Source: DATKCF01 sp035513345 (GTDB lineage: Bacteria > Gemmatimonadota > Gemmatimonadetes > Longimicrobiales > RSA9). From it: DNA of 64,000 bases. The stretch lies in the NCBI GenBank assembly GCA_035513345.1, contig DATKCF010000172.1:1-64000 (forward strand). Direction: 5' to 3'. Each line of letters begins with the position of its first letter. Within the stretch, counting starts at the first letter, position 1. The position numbers and the translations under genes were made by a program. The notes under the pieces are model-generated. The model did not search any database. It was not told the origin of the DNA and saw nothing but the letters and a program-made list of their open reading frames with translations. This document shows positions 18,781 through 28,595 of the stretch, one piece after another.

Positions 18781-18834
18781 AGGCGACACTGTACGCGACG
18801 TTCGCGATCGCGATTCACGCTCCGGGGCGACCGC

Positions 18835-21455
18835 TCAGAACGTCCACTGGATGCCGAAGCTCGGCAGGCGGGGCAGCAGACCGCTCGTCGACTCGGCCAC
18901 GATCGCCCGACCATTGCGGATCTCCGAGACGAACGGGACGATCGAGCGTGCGTTCTCCCTGCCATACAGGTTGTACACATCGATCATGAGCAGCAGGCGG
19001 CCCCGGCGAGTCAGGGTCTCGCGGCTTACGCGAACGTCGAGCCGATGATACGCCGGGAGGCGAGCCGTGTCGTACGCGCCCCATTCCCTGTTCACGAAGA
19101 TCTCGCCATCGACCGTATCCACGACCATTGTCGCGGGCGTGCGTGGCCAAGCCGTATGGAACTGCCACGCCGCCGCAAGGTGCCAGCCGCCGCCGGATGC
19201 CCACGAGCCATCGATTCCGAACGCATGCCGCTGGTCGCGCGGACCCGGCACATCGACGCCATCGATTTTCTGTTTCGATTCCGATAGCGCGTACATGACC
19301 GACCAGTCGAGACCCTGATACGCACGGCGCCGCGCGAACATCTCGATGCCCCTCGAGAATGCCGTCGAAGGTTCGATTCTCGCGCGCGGGCTCGTTGCCT
19401 CCGGCAGGAAATCCGCATCGTTGTCGAGATTGACCCAGCGCGGTCGGAGATCCGATTCGCGCCGGTCGAATGCCTCGATGCGGACGTCCAGCCCATTGTT
19501 CATCGAACGTTCGATGCCGAGCACGCGATGCTCGGCCCGCTCCGCGGGCGAGAACCCGGTCTCGCCGCTCCATGCCTGAAGCTCGTGCAGCCCGTGCGCC
19601 TGCGCATGGCGGCCCCATGCTGCGCGGACCGTCGTCCTGCCATCAATCTCCCACGCCGCGTTGAGCCGCGGCCCCAGCTCCGAATCGTCGGAATGCGTGT
19701 GCCGGTCCCAGCGTGCGCCCGCTTCGACCGTCAATGCAGGCAGCGGCCGGAACCGCGCGTCAACCACGCACCTGCATGCGTCGCACCGGGCGACAATGAC
19801 GCAGTGGTCGTGTCCGCCTCGATGAAACGGCTGCCACCCGCGATCACGTACCTCTCGATCACGGAGTCATGGTCGTACTCGGAGCTTCTGGCCTGTAGTT
19901 CGAGGCCGGCCCGTATCATCAGATCTTCGCCGAGATCGATGTCCACGCTCTGGCGCAGTCCGGCGAACTCGTAGGACCGGACGTCGTCAACATCGATGCC
20001 GCCCATGAAACGATCCCGCTCACGGCCGCCGCGCCGATCCCACGTGACGCGGCCGAGTGACAACACGGAACGGGAGCGGGTCCGGGACGTAAGTATCCCA
20101 TCGACGGTCAGCCAGGCGTAGGAGCTGCCGTACGCGCTGACGAGGTCGGGCTGGTCATTGTCGGTCGCGTAGTCGAGACGGTCGCCCGCGTGAAGGATGT
20201 GGCCCGCGACCGTGAGCCGGTCGCTGACCGTGTACTCGACCTTGCCGAGAAAGTCGTAGTAGACGGGCGACAGCGCATCCTCCGCGCCACCCAGCGCGAG
20301 CGCGAGATCGAGGTATCCACGACGGACCGTGCCGAGCCACGAGCCGCGTCCATCCGCGAACGTTCCGGTCGACGCCGCGCGCACGTTTGTCAGCGACAGA
20401 CCGAGTGTCGTCCGCGGCCGGCCGGGCGTCGCGTCGCGCGTGCGCATCTCGAACACACCAGCCAGGCGGTCGCCGTACTGCGCGCCGAAGCCGCCCGTGC
20501 TCAACTCGACTCCGCCGATCGCGTCGAGATCGACGATCGACAGCGCCGCGTCGATGTCCTTGAGGTGGTACGGCTCGATCAGTTCGATGCCGTCCAGCCG
20601 CAACAGCACTTCGCTGTTCGAGCTGCCGCGCACGCCGAACGCCGCCGACAGGTCCGGCCCGATCACGCCCGGCAACCTCGCCACGGAATGGAAGACATCT
20701 TCGCCGATCTGCGGCGAGGCCTCGATCTCGGCTCGTGTCAGCGTGCGGCGCGCTGCGACCGTTTCCTCGAGTACGCCGTACACGCCGGGCGTGACAATGA
20801 TCTCGGCCAACGGCGTCGGCTGCGGTCTGAGCGACACGGCAACATCGACCTCCGTCGCCACGTCGATCCCGAGCCTCGCCTCGTGGTAGCCCGTACGACG
20901 CACGAGCAGTGTGTGCGCTCCGACCGCGATCTCGTCCAGCGCGAACCGGCCCGCACGATCCGTCAGGACACGGCGGTGCACATCCTCGAGCCAGACTTCC
21001 GCGTCACTGACGGCCATGCCGGTCGCGTCATCCGTGACCGCGCCCCGCACGCTGCGGGTCCGGTCACGTGCCGTCCGTTCCGCGATGACCGCCTGGCCTG
21101 AAGGCGACACGAGCACTTCCAGATTCGTATTCGAAAGGACCGCAATGAGCGCTTGCGCCGCCGACATCGTCGAATCGCGCAGTGTGGTGCGCCGGTCGAG
21201 GCCATCCAGGTCGTCGCCGAACACGAGGCTCAGCCCGGCCTGCCACTGGAGCGACCGGATCACATCCGCGAGCGCCGCCGCGTCCGCTTCGATCACGACC
21301 GGCCGCCGGAACGCCGCATGGCCGTTGCCATCCGGCCGCAACCGTTCGAACGACGGTGTCGCCGGTGTCTGCGCGTTCAACGGCAGCGCAGGCATGACCG
21401 CTTCGCCCGCAAGGAGTGCCGCCAGCGCCATCGGCGCAAGGATCCGGAGCCGCAA
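18835..21455 (-). pseudogene. FecA-like TonB-dependent receptor broken by a 1-base frameshift
   Basis: Outer-membrane receptor in two frames. The first part (from a TTG at 21455 with GGAGGG upstream) has a signal peptide, an STN signalling domain (about residues 30-105), a carboxypeptidase-regulatory-like domain (about 125-205), a plug (TPLAEIIVTPG, FGVRGSSNSEVLLRLDG) and half the barrel, and stops at 19731. The rest continues in the next frame and ends SFGIQWTF, with the usual terminal Phe. Inserting one C in the plus-strand AACCAC at 19762-19767 restores GAWVDARF across the junction. The STN domain and the upstream fecR/sigma genes indicate a FecA-type signalling receptor. Ligand unknown. 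Confidence 0.85.
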
Positions 21456-21457
21456 CG

Positions 21458-22447
21458 TCAGTCCCTCCGCACGTCGATGACGAACGTGCTGTCGCGCGCG
21501 GACCACGCCACGCCGAGCGCGATCGACAGCGCGTCGAGCGCGTGCTCCGGCGTAGTCGTGACGAACCGCCCGGTGACGCGTCGGTCGGCGAGTGACGGAT
21601 CCGCGAGCGACACGTCACGGCCGAACCAGCGCGACAGTTCCGCGACGACGTCAGCCAGCCGGTCGCCATCGAACTCGAGGACGCCGTCCAGCCACGCGAG
21701 CCACGCTTCGCTGTCACCTTCGAGAAGCTTGGGCGCACCGGCCCCGGCAACGCTCCCTGCCTGACCGGCCAGCAGCGTGATCGCCGACGGCCCGCTCGAC
21801 AGTGAAACACGGCCATCGCGTACTGCCACTGTGACCGGCGCACCGTCGCGCGCACGAACCGTGAATCGCGTACCGAGTACCTCCGTGGTCGCCTCGCCGG
21901 AGCGCACGCGGAACGGACGGTCCGCATCCGGCTCGACCGAGAAATAGGCTTCGCCAGACAGCTCGAACGCCCGCACCGTATCGCCCACGGCCAGCGCCAC
22001 CAGCCGGCTCGATGGCGCGAGAATCGCCGTGCTGCCGTCCGCCAGGGCCACCGTATCCCGCTGCCCCGCCGCGGTCACGACCGCCGCGAAAGCGCCAGCC
22101 GGAACAGCACGCTCCGCTCCGATCATCCGCCAGGCGGCCAGGCCGCCGACGAGCACAGCCGCAAGAACGGCCGCCCGCCGCAGAGCCGGGACCCATGAAC
22201 CCCGTTCGCGAACCGGAGCCGCGGTCACGGTGTCGCCCTTGATCCGTTCCCGGACGCGCTGCCACGCCGCGTCGACCTCCCATTCCGATTCCCGACTGTC
22301 CCGGCCCAGCGCCGACCGCAGAGCGGCCAACATGGCAGCTCGCGAGGGCTCCGCTGCGACCCAGGCGTCGACTCGCTCGCGCTCGGCCTGCGTCGCTTCG
22401 CCGCTCAGCCAGCGGTCGATCAGCTCGTTCGGGATTGAATCGTTCAT
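21458..22447 (-). CDS. FecR-like anti-sigma factor
   Basis: 329 residues. An N-terminal cytoplasmic helical part (IDRWLSGEATQAERERVDAW) matches the sigma-binding region of FecR proteins. One membrane segment follows at about residues 90-110 (AAVLAAVLVGGLAAW). The periplasmic FecR domain includes LADGSTAILAPSSRL, FELSGEAYFSVEPDADRPF and VLGTRFTVRA, and a C-terminal STN-like part follows (LADVVAELSRWFGRDV). It would relay receptor occupancy to the ECF sigma factor. It ends 2 bp before the receptor start, so translation is probably coupled. Confidence 0.93.
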   Translation of the reverse strand: MNDSIPNELIDRWLSGEATQAERERVDAWVAAEPSRAAMLAALRSALGRDSRESEWEVDAAWQRVRERIKGDTVTAAPVRERGSWVPALRRAAVLAAVLVGGLAAWRMIGAERAVPAGAFAAVVTAAGQRDTVALADGSTAILAPSSRLVALAVGDTVRAFELSGEAYFSVEPDADRPFRVRSGEATTEVLGTRFTVRARDGAPVTVAVRDGRVSLSSGPSAITLLAGQAGSVAGAGAPKLLEGDSEAWLAWLDGVLEFDGDRLADVVAELSRWFGRDVSLADPSLADRRVTGRFVTTTPEHALDALSIALGVAWSARDSTFVIDVRRD

Positions 22448-22541
22448 GACAACCTCCGTCGATGAGACACGCGAGCTGGCCGCAAACCCCGCATCGAAGT
22501 CGAACCCGGCGTTGTGCTCGTCCAGCGCTCGTCACGATCCA

Positions 22542-23051
22542 CTAGCCGCCCGCGCCGCCCAGAAGCGAACGCAGCGCGCTCAGCCCGCGGGTGATACCGC
22601 TCTCGACCGCCTTGCGCGTGATGCCGAGCGTTTCCGCGATCTCCGCGTGCGTCAGCCCGTCGATCCAGCGCAGGCGAAGCACCTCGCGCGTGCCCGCGCC
22701 GAGCTGGTCGAGCGCCGCATTGAGCGCGTCCGCTGATCCGCGTGCCTCGACCGTCTCGGAAGGATCGGGCGAGGGATCGCCCACGGGATGGCGGGATGGC
22801 GAATCCAGCAACGCCACCATCGGGCGGTCGGCGCGGATACGGTTCAGCGCCGCGTTGCGGACAGCGCGGTACAGGAAGGCGCGGGCAGACGTGTGGATCC
22901 GCAGCGTCTCGCGGATTCCCCACAGGTGCGCGAATACCTGCTGCACCACATCTTCGGCGTCCTCGCGCGTGCGGACGACCGTCATCGCAAACGCGCACAG
23001 CCGCCCGTAGTGATTGCGGAACAACGCCTCGAACGCCGCCTCGTCCATCAT
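22542..23051 (-). CDS. ECF RNA polymerase sigma factor, FecI type
   Basis: 169 residues from ATG 23051; a longer frame upstream lacks homology. Region 2 is FEALFRNHYGRLCAFAMTVV with EDAEDVVQQVFAHLW, and region 4 is LRLRWIDGLTHAEIAETLGI with the helix-turn-helix followed by TRKAVESGITRGLSALR. There is no C-terminal extension. With fecR and the STN receptor downstream it forms a surface-signalling cassette. The target promoter cannot be read from this window. Confidence 0.93.
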   Translation of the reverse strand: MMDEAAFEALFRNHYGRLCAFAMTVVRTREDAEDVVQQVFAHLWGIRETLRIHTSARAFLYRAVRNAALNRIRADRPMVALLDSPSRHPVGDPSPDPSETVEARGSADALNAALDQLGAGTREVLRLRWIDGLTHAEIAETLGITRKAVESGITRGLSALRSLLGGAGG

Positions 23052-23217
23052 CGGACCCCTGCCACGCGTGACCGCCGGCGGCCGTTCCTCCACCCTTCGA
23101 TCGACCCGTTCATTCCCCACCCTCGCTCTTGCCGCTCCCCTTGTCGCGGCGCGCACACGCTCCATATCATGATGCGCGGCGATACCCGCCGTGCAGCGCC
23201 CCGCAGTTGGAGACGGA

Positions 23218-25017
23218 ATGCGACCGACCGACACGAACGATCCAGCGTACTACCACCGCGTCGTCGATTGCCAGTGGGGCTGCCCCGCGCATACCAACGT
23301 GCCGGAATATATCCGGCTGATCGCGCAGGGCCGCTACAGCGACGCGTACATGCTGAACCGGGAATCGAACGTGTTCCCGGGCATTCTCGGCCGCACCTGC
23401 GACCGCCCGTGCGAGCCCGCATGCCGCCGGACCCGCGTCGATGGCAAACCCGTCGCAATCTGCCGGCTCAAGCGCGTCGCGGCCGATCTGCGCGACGATA
23501 TCACGCACAGGCTGCCGCGGGCCGCCACCGAAAAGAACGGCAGACACATCGCCTGTGTCGGCGCTGGTCCGGCATCGCTCACCGTCGCCAATGACCTCAT
23601 GCCGCTCGGCTACGAAATCACGATCTTCGAGAAGCTCAGCCGGCCCGGTGGCCTCATGCGCACCAATATCCCGGCGTTCCGCCTGCCGCCGCCGGTACTC
23701 GACGAGGAGATCGACTACATCGTTCGCATGGGTGTCGATGTGAAGTACGAATCGCCCATAATGAGCATGAATGCGCTGCTCCAGGAAGGCTACGACGCAG
23801 TCTTCGTCGGCAGCGGCGCGCCAAAGGGCAAGGACCTCGAGATCCCGGGCCGCCACGATTCCGACCGTATCCTGATCGGCATCGACTTCCTCGAAGCAGT
23901 CCATTTCGGCCATGTCGACTCGATCGAGCCGCGCGTCCTCATCATCGGCGTCGGCAACACGGCAATGGACTGCTGCCGCACGGCGCTCCGGCTCGGCGGC
24001 ACCGATGTCAAGGTCATGGCCCGTCGCGGGCGCAAGGACTTCAAGGCCTCGCCATGGGAACTCGAGGACGCCGAGGAAGAACGCGTCGAGATCGTCGAGT
24101 ACCACTCCCCGACGCGATTCGTCTTCGAGGAAGGCAGGCTCGCGGGGATGGAGTTCGATGTCGTCGAATGGTACGACGACGGCGGCCGCCAGAAGGCCCG
24201 CACACTCGACACCGTCATCATTCCCTGCGATTGCGTCATCCTCGCGATCGGCCAGGACAACGCGTTTCCGTGGATCGAGCGTGACATCGGCATCGAGTTC
24301 GGCCAGTGGGACATGCCCGTCGTCGATCGCACCACGTTCCAGTCCACTCGCGACGGCGTGTTCTTCGGCGGCGATGCCGCGTGGGGCCCCGAGAATATCA
24401 TCTGGGCCGTCGAGCACGGTCACCAGGCGGCAATCTCGATCCACAACTACTGCAACGGCATCCCGTTGACCGAGCGCGCGCCGTGGGGCATGAATCTCGC
24501 CTCGATGAAGATGGGCATGCACCAATGGAGCTACAGCAATTACTACGACACGGCGCAGCGCGCGAAGATGACCCACGTCGACCTGCGCGAGCGCTTCGAG
24601 AAGTTGAACATCGAAGTCGAGGTGGGCTTCAACGCCGAGCAGACCGCACGCGAAGTCGAGCGCTGCCTGAACTGCGACGTGCAGACCCACTTCACGACCG
24701 AGCTGTGCATCGAATGCGACGCGTGCATCGACGTCTGTCCCGTCGACTGCCTGACGATGACCGCGAACAGCGAGGAACCGGTTCTGCGCGAGCAACTGAC
24801 CGCGCCCGCCCGCAACCTCCAGCAACTGCTTTTCGTGTCCGACGACCTGCCGCAGACCGGCCGCGTCATGGTGAAGGACGAGGACCTGTGCCTGCACTGC
24901 GGCCTCTGTGCCGAACGCTGTCCGACAGCTGCCTGGGACATGCGCAAGTCAGAGCTTCTCATCCCGTACGCGGGCAGGCCCGTACCCACGCGGCGCAGCC
25001 CGCAACCCGTTTCGTGA
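23218..25017 (+). CDS. GltD-like FAD/NAD(P) oxidoreductase with N- and C-terminal 4Fe-4S domains
   Basis: 599 residues from ATG 23218 (GGAG upstream). The N-terminus has cysteines CQWGC, then RTCDRPCEPACRR, which form the cluster-binding region of glutamate-synthase small subunits. The FAD site is CVGAGPASLTVANDL and the NAD(P) site IIGVGNTAMDCCRTALRLGG. GVFFGGDAAWGPENIIWAVEHGHQAA is the C-terminal FAD motif (written here in two parts: GVFFGGDAAWG and IIWAVEHGHQAA). The last 150 residues add a ferredoxin domain with CIECDACIDVCPVDC and CLHCGLCAERCP. It heads an operon with both subunits of a 2-oxoacid:ferredoxin oxidoreductase and may pass electrons between NAD(P)H and that enzyme. Confidence 0.9.
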   Translation: MRPTDTNDPAYYHRVVDCQWGCPAHTNVPEYIRLIAQGRYSDAYMLNRESNVFPGILGRTCDRPCEPACRRTRVDGKPVAICRLKRVAADLRDDITHRLPRAATEKNGRHIACVGAGPASLTVANDLMPLGYEITIFEKLSRPGGLMRTNIPAFRLPPPVLDEEIDYIVRMGVDVKYESPIMSMNALLQEGYDAVFVGSGAPKGKDLEIPGRHDSDRILIGIDFLEAVHFGHVDSIEPRVLIIGVGNTAMDCCRTALRLGGTDVKVMARRGRKDFKASPWELEDAEEERVEIVEYHSPTRFVFEEGRLAGMEFDVVEWYDDGGRQKARTLDTVIIPCDCVILAIGQDNAFPWIERDIGIEFGQWDMPVVDRTTFQSTRDGVFFGGDAAWGPENIIWAVEHGHQAAISIHNYCNGIPLTERAPWGMNLASMKMGMHQWSYSNYYDTAQRAKMTHVDLRERFEKLNIEVEVGFNAEQTAREVERCLNCDVQTHFTTELCIECDACIDVCPVDCLTMTANSEEPVLREQLTAPARNLQQLLFVSDDLPQTGRVMVKDEDLCLHCGLCAERCPTAAWDMRKSELLIPYAGRPVPTRRSPQPVS

Positions 25018-25063
25018 GCCGCGGAACCGACACGGCGGCCGACCTGCGGACCGACACCGGAAC

Positions 25064-26911
25064 ATGAAAGTCAACGACTTCGCCTTCAGGATCGCCACGG
25101 TCAATGGCACCGGCTCGGCCAGCGCGAACGGCCTGCTCATGCAGGCCATCTTCCGCATGGGCATTCCGGTATCCGGCAAGAACGTGTTTCCGTCCAACAT
25201 CCAGGGCCTGCCAACCTGGTACGAGATCCGCGTCAACCACCACGGGTACACGGCGAGAACTCCCGAATTCGATCTCGTCGTCGCCATGAACTCGTCGACC
25301 TACGATCGCGATGTCGCCGACCTCGAGCCCGGCGGCTGGCTGATCTACGACTCGACCTGGCCCATGCCGAAGGCACTCGACCGACCCGATATCACAACCC
25401 TCGGGATCCCGCTCGCCGGCATGTGCAACGAAGCGTTCGAGGGCAGTCGCGAACGTATCCTGATGAAGAACATCGCCTATGTCGGCGCGCTCGCGGCACT
25501 CATCAACATCGACCTCGGTATCATCGAGCAACTCCTCGAGGAACAGTTCGGCAGCAAGAAGCGCGCACTGCTCGATTCCAACTACAGGGCGCTTCGCATC
25601 GGATACGACTACGCAAGGTCCAGCTTCGACTGCCCGCTGCCGATCCGCCTCGAGAAGATGGCGCCGCCCGATGACTGGATCCTCATCGACGGCAACACCG
25701 CCGCCGCCCTCGGATGCGTCTACGCTGGCGCCACCGTCGGCGCATGGTATCCGATCACGCCCTCGACGTCCCTCATGGACGCGTTCCGCGGCTTCTGCGA
25801 ACGGTTCCGCAAGGATCCCGACACCGGGAAGAACCGTTTCATTGTCGTTCAGGCCGAGGACGAACTGTCCGCCGCAGGCATTGTCATCGGCGCGAGCTGG
25901 GCCGGCGCACGCTCGTTCACGCCCACCAGCGGGCCCGGCATCTCGCTCATGAGCGAGTTCATTGGCCTCGCGTACTATGCCGAGGTTCCCGCCGTGTTCT
26001 TCAACGTGCAGAGGACCGGACCGTCCACCGGCATGCCCACACGGACCCAGCAGGGCGACCTGCTGCTCTGCGCGTTCGCCTCACATGGCGACACCAAGCA
26101 CCCGCTCCTGTTTCCGGCAGACCCGCACGAGGCGTTTCATTTCGCCGTCGATGCGTTCGACATCGCCGAGCGCTTCCAGACGCCCGTGTTCGTGCTTTCC
26201 GACCTCGATATCGGCATGAACGACTGGATGGTCCGCCGCTTCCAATGGGATGACGCCCGGCAACCGGATCGCGGAAAGGTGCTTACTGGCGAACAGCTCG
26301 ACGAAATCGCCGTGTTCCACCGGTATCTCGATGTCGATGGCGATCATATCGCCGCGCGTACGCTGCCCGGTGTGCACCCGAAGGGCGCCTACTTCAACCG
26401 CGGCTCGGGTCACAACAAGTGGGGCGCCTACACCGAGGATTCCGACGAGTACATCGAGGTCGTCGACAGGCTCAAACGCAAGATCCAGAGCGTGGCGGAC
26501 GCCGTGCCCGCACCCGTCGTTCGCACGAATGATGGCGCCACGATCGGCATCATTTCGATCGGCGGCTGCGATGGCGCCGTCATCGAGGCCATCGACTGGC
26601 TCGCCAACCGCGGCATCCCCACCGACTACATGCGCGTCCGCGGGTTCCCGTTTCCCGACAGCGTTCGCGACTTCATCGCCGCACACGCGATCGTATACGT
26701 CGTCGAACAGAATCGTGACGCCCAGCTCCGGACGCTGCTCGCCCTCGAGACCGGCGTCGCCGTCAATTCGCTTCGCTCCGTCTGCCGCTACGGTGGACTG
26801 CCAATGAGCCGGAAAGCCGTCGTCGACGGCATCCTCGAACAGCTCGAGCACCCCGCGGCAGGTGCGCTACTCGCCGATAACCACGGCGCTCGAATGGAGG
26901 TGCCAGTGTGA
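25064..26911 (+). CDS. korA: 2-oxoacid:ferredoxin oxidoreductase, fused gamma-alpha subunit
   Basis: 615 residues from ATG 25064; an open frame further upstream overlaps the previous gene and is rejected. The first 190 residues are the gamma domain (GTGSASANGLLMQAIFRMG, ending LGIIEQLLEEQF). The alpha part follows, with AGATVGAWYPITPSTSLMD as the substrate/TPP-pocket signature and EDELSAAGIVIGASWAGAR. It binds the 2-oxoacid and TPP together with the beta subunit. Homology points to 2-oxoglutarate, but another 2-oxoacid is possible. It overlaps the beta gene by 4 bp. Confidence 0.9.
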   Translation: MKVNDFAFRIATVNGTGSASANGLLMQAIFRMGIPVSGKNVFPSNIQGLPTWYEIRVNHHGYTARTPEFDLVVAMNSSTYDRDVADLEPGGWLIYDSTWPMPKALDRPDITTLGIPLAGMCNEAFEGSRERILMKNIAYVGALAALINIDLGIIEQLLEEQFGSKKRALLDSNYRALRIGYDYARSSFDCPLPIRLEKMAPPDDWILIDGNTAAALGCVYAGATVGAWYPITPSTSLMDAFRGFCERFRKDPDTGKNRFIVVQAEDELSAAGIVIGASWAGARSFTPTSGPGISLMSEFIGLAYYAEVPAVFFNVQRTGPSTGMPTRTQQGDLLLCAFASHGDTKHPLLFPADPHEAFHFAVDAFDIAERFQTPVFVLSDLDIGMNDWMVRRFQWDDARQPDRGKVLTGEQLDEIAVFHRYLDVDGDHIAARTLPGVHPKGAYFNRGSGHNKWGAYTEDSDEYIEVVDRLKRKIQSVADAVPAPVVRTNDGATIGIISIGGCDGAVIEAIDWLANRGIPTDYMRVRGFPFPDSVRDFIAAHAIVYVVEQNRDAQLRTLLALETGVAVNSLRSVCRYGGLPMSRKAVVDGILEQLEHPAAGALLADNHGARMEVPV

Positions 26912-27966
26912 CAACGTCAATCGTAAAACCCAGGGTCCGCCACCCCGGACTGCCCGTCAACGCCATCGGCCTCACCCGCCGCGACTATGAAGGCTCGATG
27001 TCCACCCTTTGCGCAGGGTGCGGCCACGATTCCATAACCGGCGCCATCATCCGCGCGTTCTTCGAGCTCGACATCCCCCCGCACAAGGTCGCCAAGCTCA
27101 GCGGCATCGGCTGCTCGTCCAAGACACCCACGTACTTCCTGCGCGAAGCCCACGGCTTCAACGCCGTCCACGGCCGCATGCCCTCGATCGGGACCGGCGC
27201 GTCCGCCGCCCGCCGCGATCTCGTCTATATCGGCGTGTCCGGCGATGGCGACTCCCTGTCCATCGGACTCGGCCAGTTCTGTCACGTCATTCGACGTAAC
27301 GTGCAAATGCTCTATATCCTCGAGAACAACGGCGTGTACGGACTCACCAAAGGCCAGTTCTCCGCGTCCGCCGACATCGGCTCGAAGCCCAAGCGCGGTG
27401 CGCCCAATCGCCAGGCACCCATCGATCCCGTCCTGCTCGCGCTGACCCTCGGTGCCACGTTCATAGCTCGCAGCTTCTCCGGTGACAAGGAACAGCTCGT
27501 CCCCATCATCAAGGCCGGCCTCCGTCACCGCGGCTTCGCTTTCATCGACGTCATCTCGCCATGCGTCACGTTCAACGACCACGAAGGCTCGACCAAGAGC
27601 TACAGCTTCACACGCAACCACATGCGCGAAGTCGTCCACGCCGACTTCGTCCAGCCACAGACGGAAATTTCCGTCAGCTACGCCCCAGGCGATAGTACCG
27701 CCGTCACCATGCACGATGGCTCGACCGTCACGCTCCACAAGATCGACAACGATTACGACCCCACCGACCGCGATGCCGCTTACGCCTACATCCGCGCCCG
27801 CCAGAACGCCGACGAAGTCACCACCGGACTGCTCTATCTCGGCAAGGGCGCACCCGAAATGCACGACACCGAGAATACCGTCGATACGCCCCTCGCCGAA
27901 TTGCCCTTCGATCAGCTCTGCCCCGGCTCCATTGCACTCGGCCAGCTAATGGATCGGTACCGCTAG
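26908..27966 (+). CDS. korB: 2-oxoacid:ferredoxin oxidoreductase, beta subunit
   Basis: 352 residues, GTG start overlapping the korA stop (GTGA). The TPP motif GDGDSLSIGLGQ opens about residue 112 and closes with ENN near residue 140. Cluster ligands are CAGCGH, GIGCSS and SPCVTFND, the four-Cys pattern of the beta subunit's 4Fe-4S cluster. With korA it would catalyse reversible oxidative decarboxylation of a 2-oxoacid to an acyl-CoA, reducing ferredoxin. The GltD-like gene at the head of the operon suggests coupling to NAD(P)H. Confidence 0.92.
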   Translation: MTTSIVKPRVRHPGLPVNAIGLTRRDYEGSMSTLCAGCGHDSITGAIIRAFFELDIPPHKVAKLSGIGCSSKTPTYFLREAHGFNAVHGRMPSIGTGASAARRDLVYIGVSGDGDSLSIGLGQFCHVIRRNVQMLYILENNGVYGLTKGQFSASADIGSKPKRGAPNRQAPIDPVLLALTLGATFIARSFSGDKEQLVPIIKAGLRHRGFAFIDVISPCVTFNDHEGSTKSYSFTRNHMREVVHADFVQPQTEISVSYAPGDSTAVTMHDGSTVTLHKIDNDYDPTDRDAAYAYIRARQNADEVTTGLLYLGKGAPEMHDTENTVDTPLAELPFDQLCPGSIALGQLMDRYR

Positions 27967-28078
27967 ACTGGCTCGTCACGCGGGTCGGTAACGATCCACT
28001 GGCTCTTGCGCCAGCGCCGCCCACACCCGAAACTCCCCGGCCAGGGCACCAATCCGCCCAACGCCACAGGAGCAGAAG

Positions 28079-28540
28079 ATGCAGGATCCGTTCGCTTCGT
28101 TCTTCTCGACCCGCATGACCCCCATCAAGAACGGTGAAGACCGCCGCATCGAAGCCATCCGCATCGCCGCATGCGCACTGCTCCTCGAACTCGCATACGC
28201 CGACTCGGACTTCAATGACGCCGAACGGCTTCACATCGAAGCCGTCATGCGCAGACACTTCAACCTCGACGAGACAACCGCCAGGGAGATCATCGAACTG
28301 GCAGACGCAGCCCGCGAAAACGAACCCGATGTCCACCGCTTCGCCGCACTCATCCGCGACAACTACGATATCGGCCAGAAAATGCTGCTCGCCGAGATCA
28401 TGTGGGGCCTCGTCCTCGCCGATGGCGGCATCGCGCGCCGCGAAGCCTACCTGCTTCGCCGTATCGCCAACCTGCTCGACCTCGAAGCCGGTTACCTCGA
28501 CCGCGCCCGCAACTCGGCCGCCGACCGCGTCCAGCACTGA
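28079..28540 (+). CDS. TerB-like protein
   Basis: 153-residue all-helical cytosolic protein. RIAACALLLELAYADSDFND, then an acidic loop and a repeat of the same fold at MLLAEIMWGLVLADGGI, match the TerB family (two EF-hand-like acidic turns, ADSDFND and ADGGI). TerB-like proteins are linked to tellurite resistance and stress, but lone family members have no settled role. AGGAGCAG lies just upstream of the ATG. It follows the Kor operon by 112 bp and may be a separate transcript. Confidence 0.85.
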   Translation: MQDPFASFFSTRMTPIKNGEDRRIEAIRIAACALLLELAYADSDFNDAERLHIEAVMRRHFNLDETTAREIIELADAARENEPDVHRFAALIRDNYDIGQKMLLAEIMWGLVLADGGIARREAYLLRRIANLLDLEAGYLDRARNSAADRVQH

Positions 28541-28547
28541 GCTGCCA

Positions 28548-28567
28548 GTGGTTCGGTGACGAGCCAC
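28548..28567. terminator. candidate hairpin between convergent genes
   Basis: An 8-bp stem (GTGGTTCG with CGAGCCAC, one G-T pair) closed by a GTGA tetraloop lies between the TerB-like gene and the VOC gene. It has no U-tract, so the terminator call is tentative. Confidence 0.35.
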
Positions 28568-28595
28568 CAGGCCCGCACCCGCCGAGCCGGCCGCC

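Noticed and set aside
17296..18789. 497-codon minus-strand frame over the ZIP2 and LPG-type genes
   Set aside because: Highly charged and without motifs; the opposite strand holds two clear membrane proteins.
23167..24897. 576-codon minus-strand frame opposite the GltD-like gene
   Set aside because: The plus-strand product has all FAD, NAD(P) and Fe-S motifs; the minus frame is a compositional shadow.
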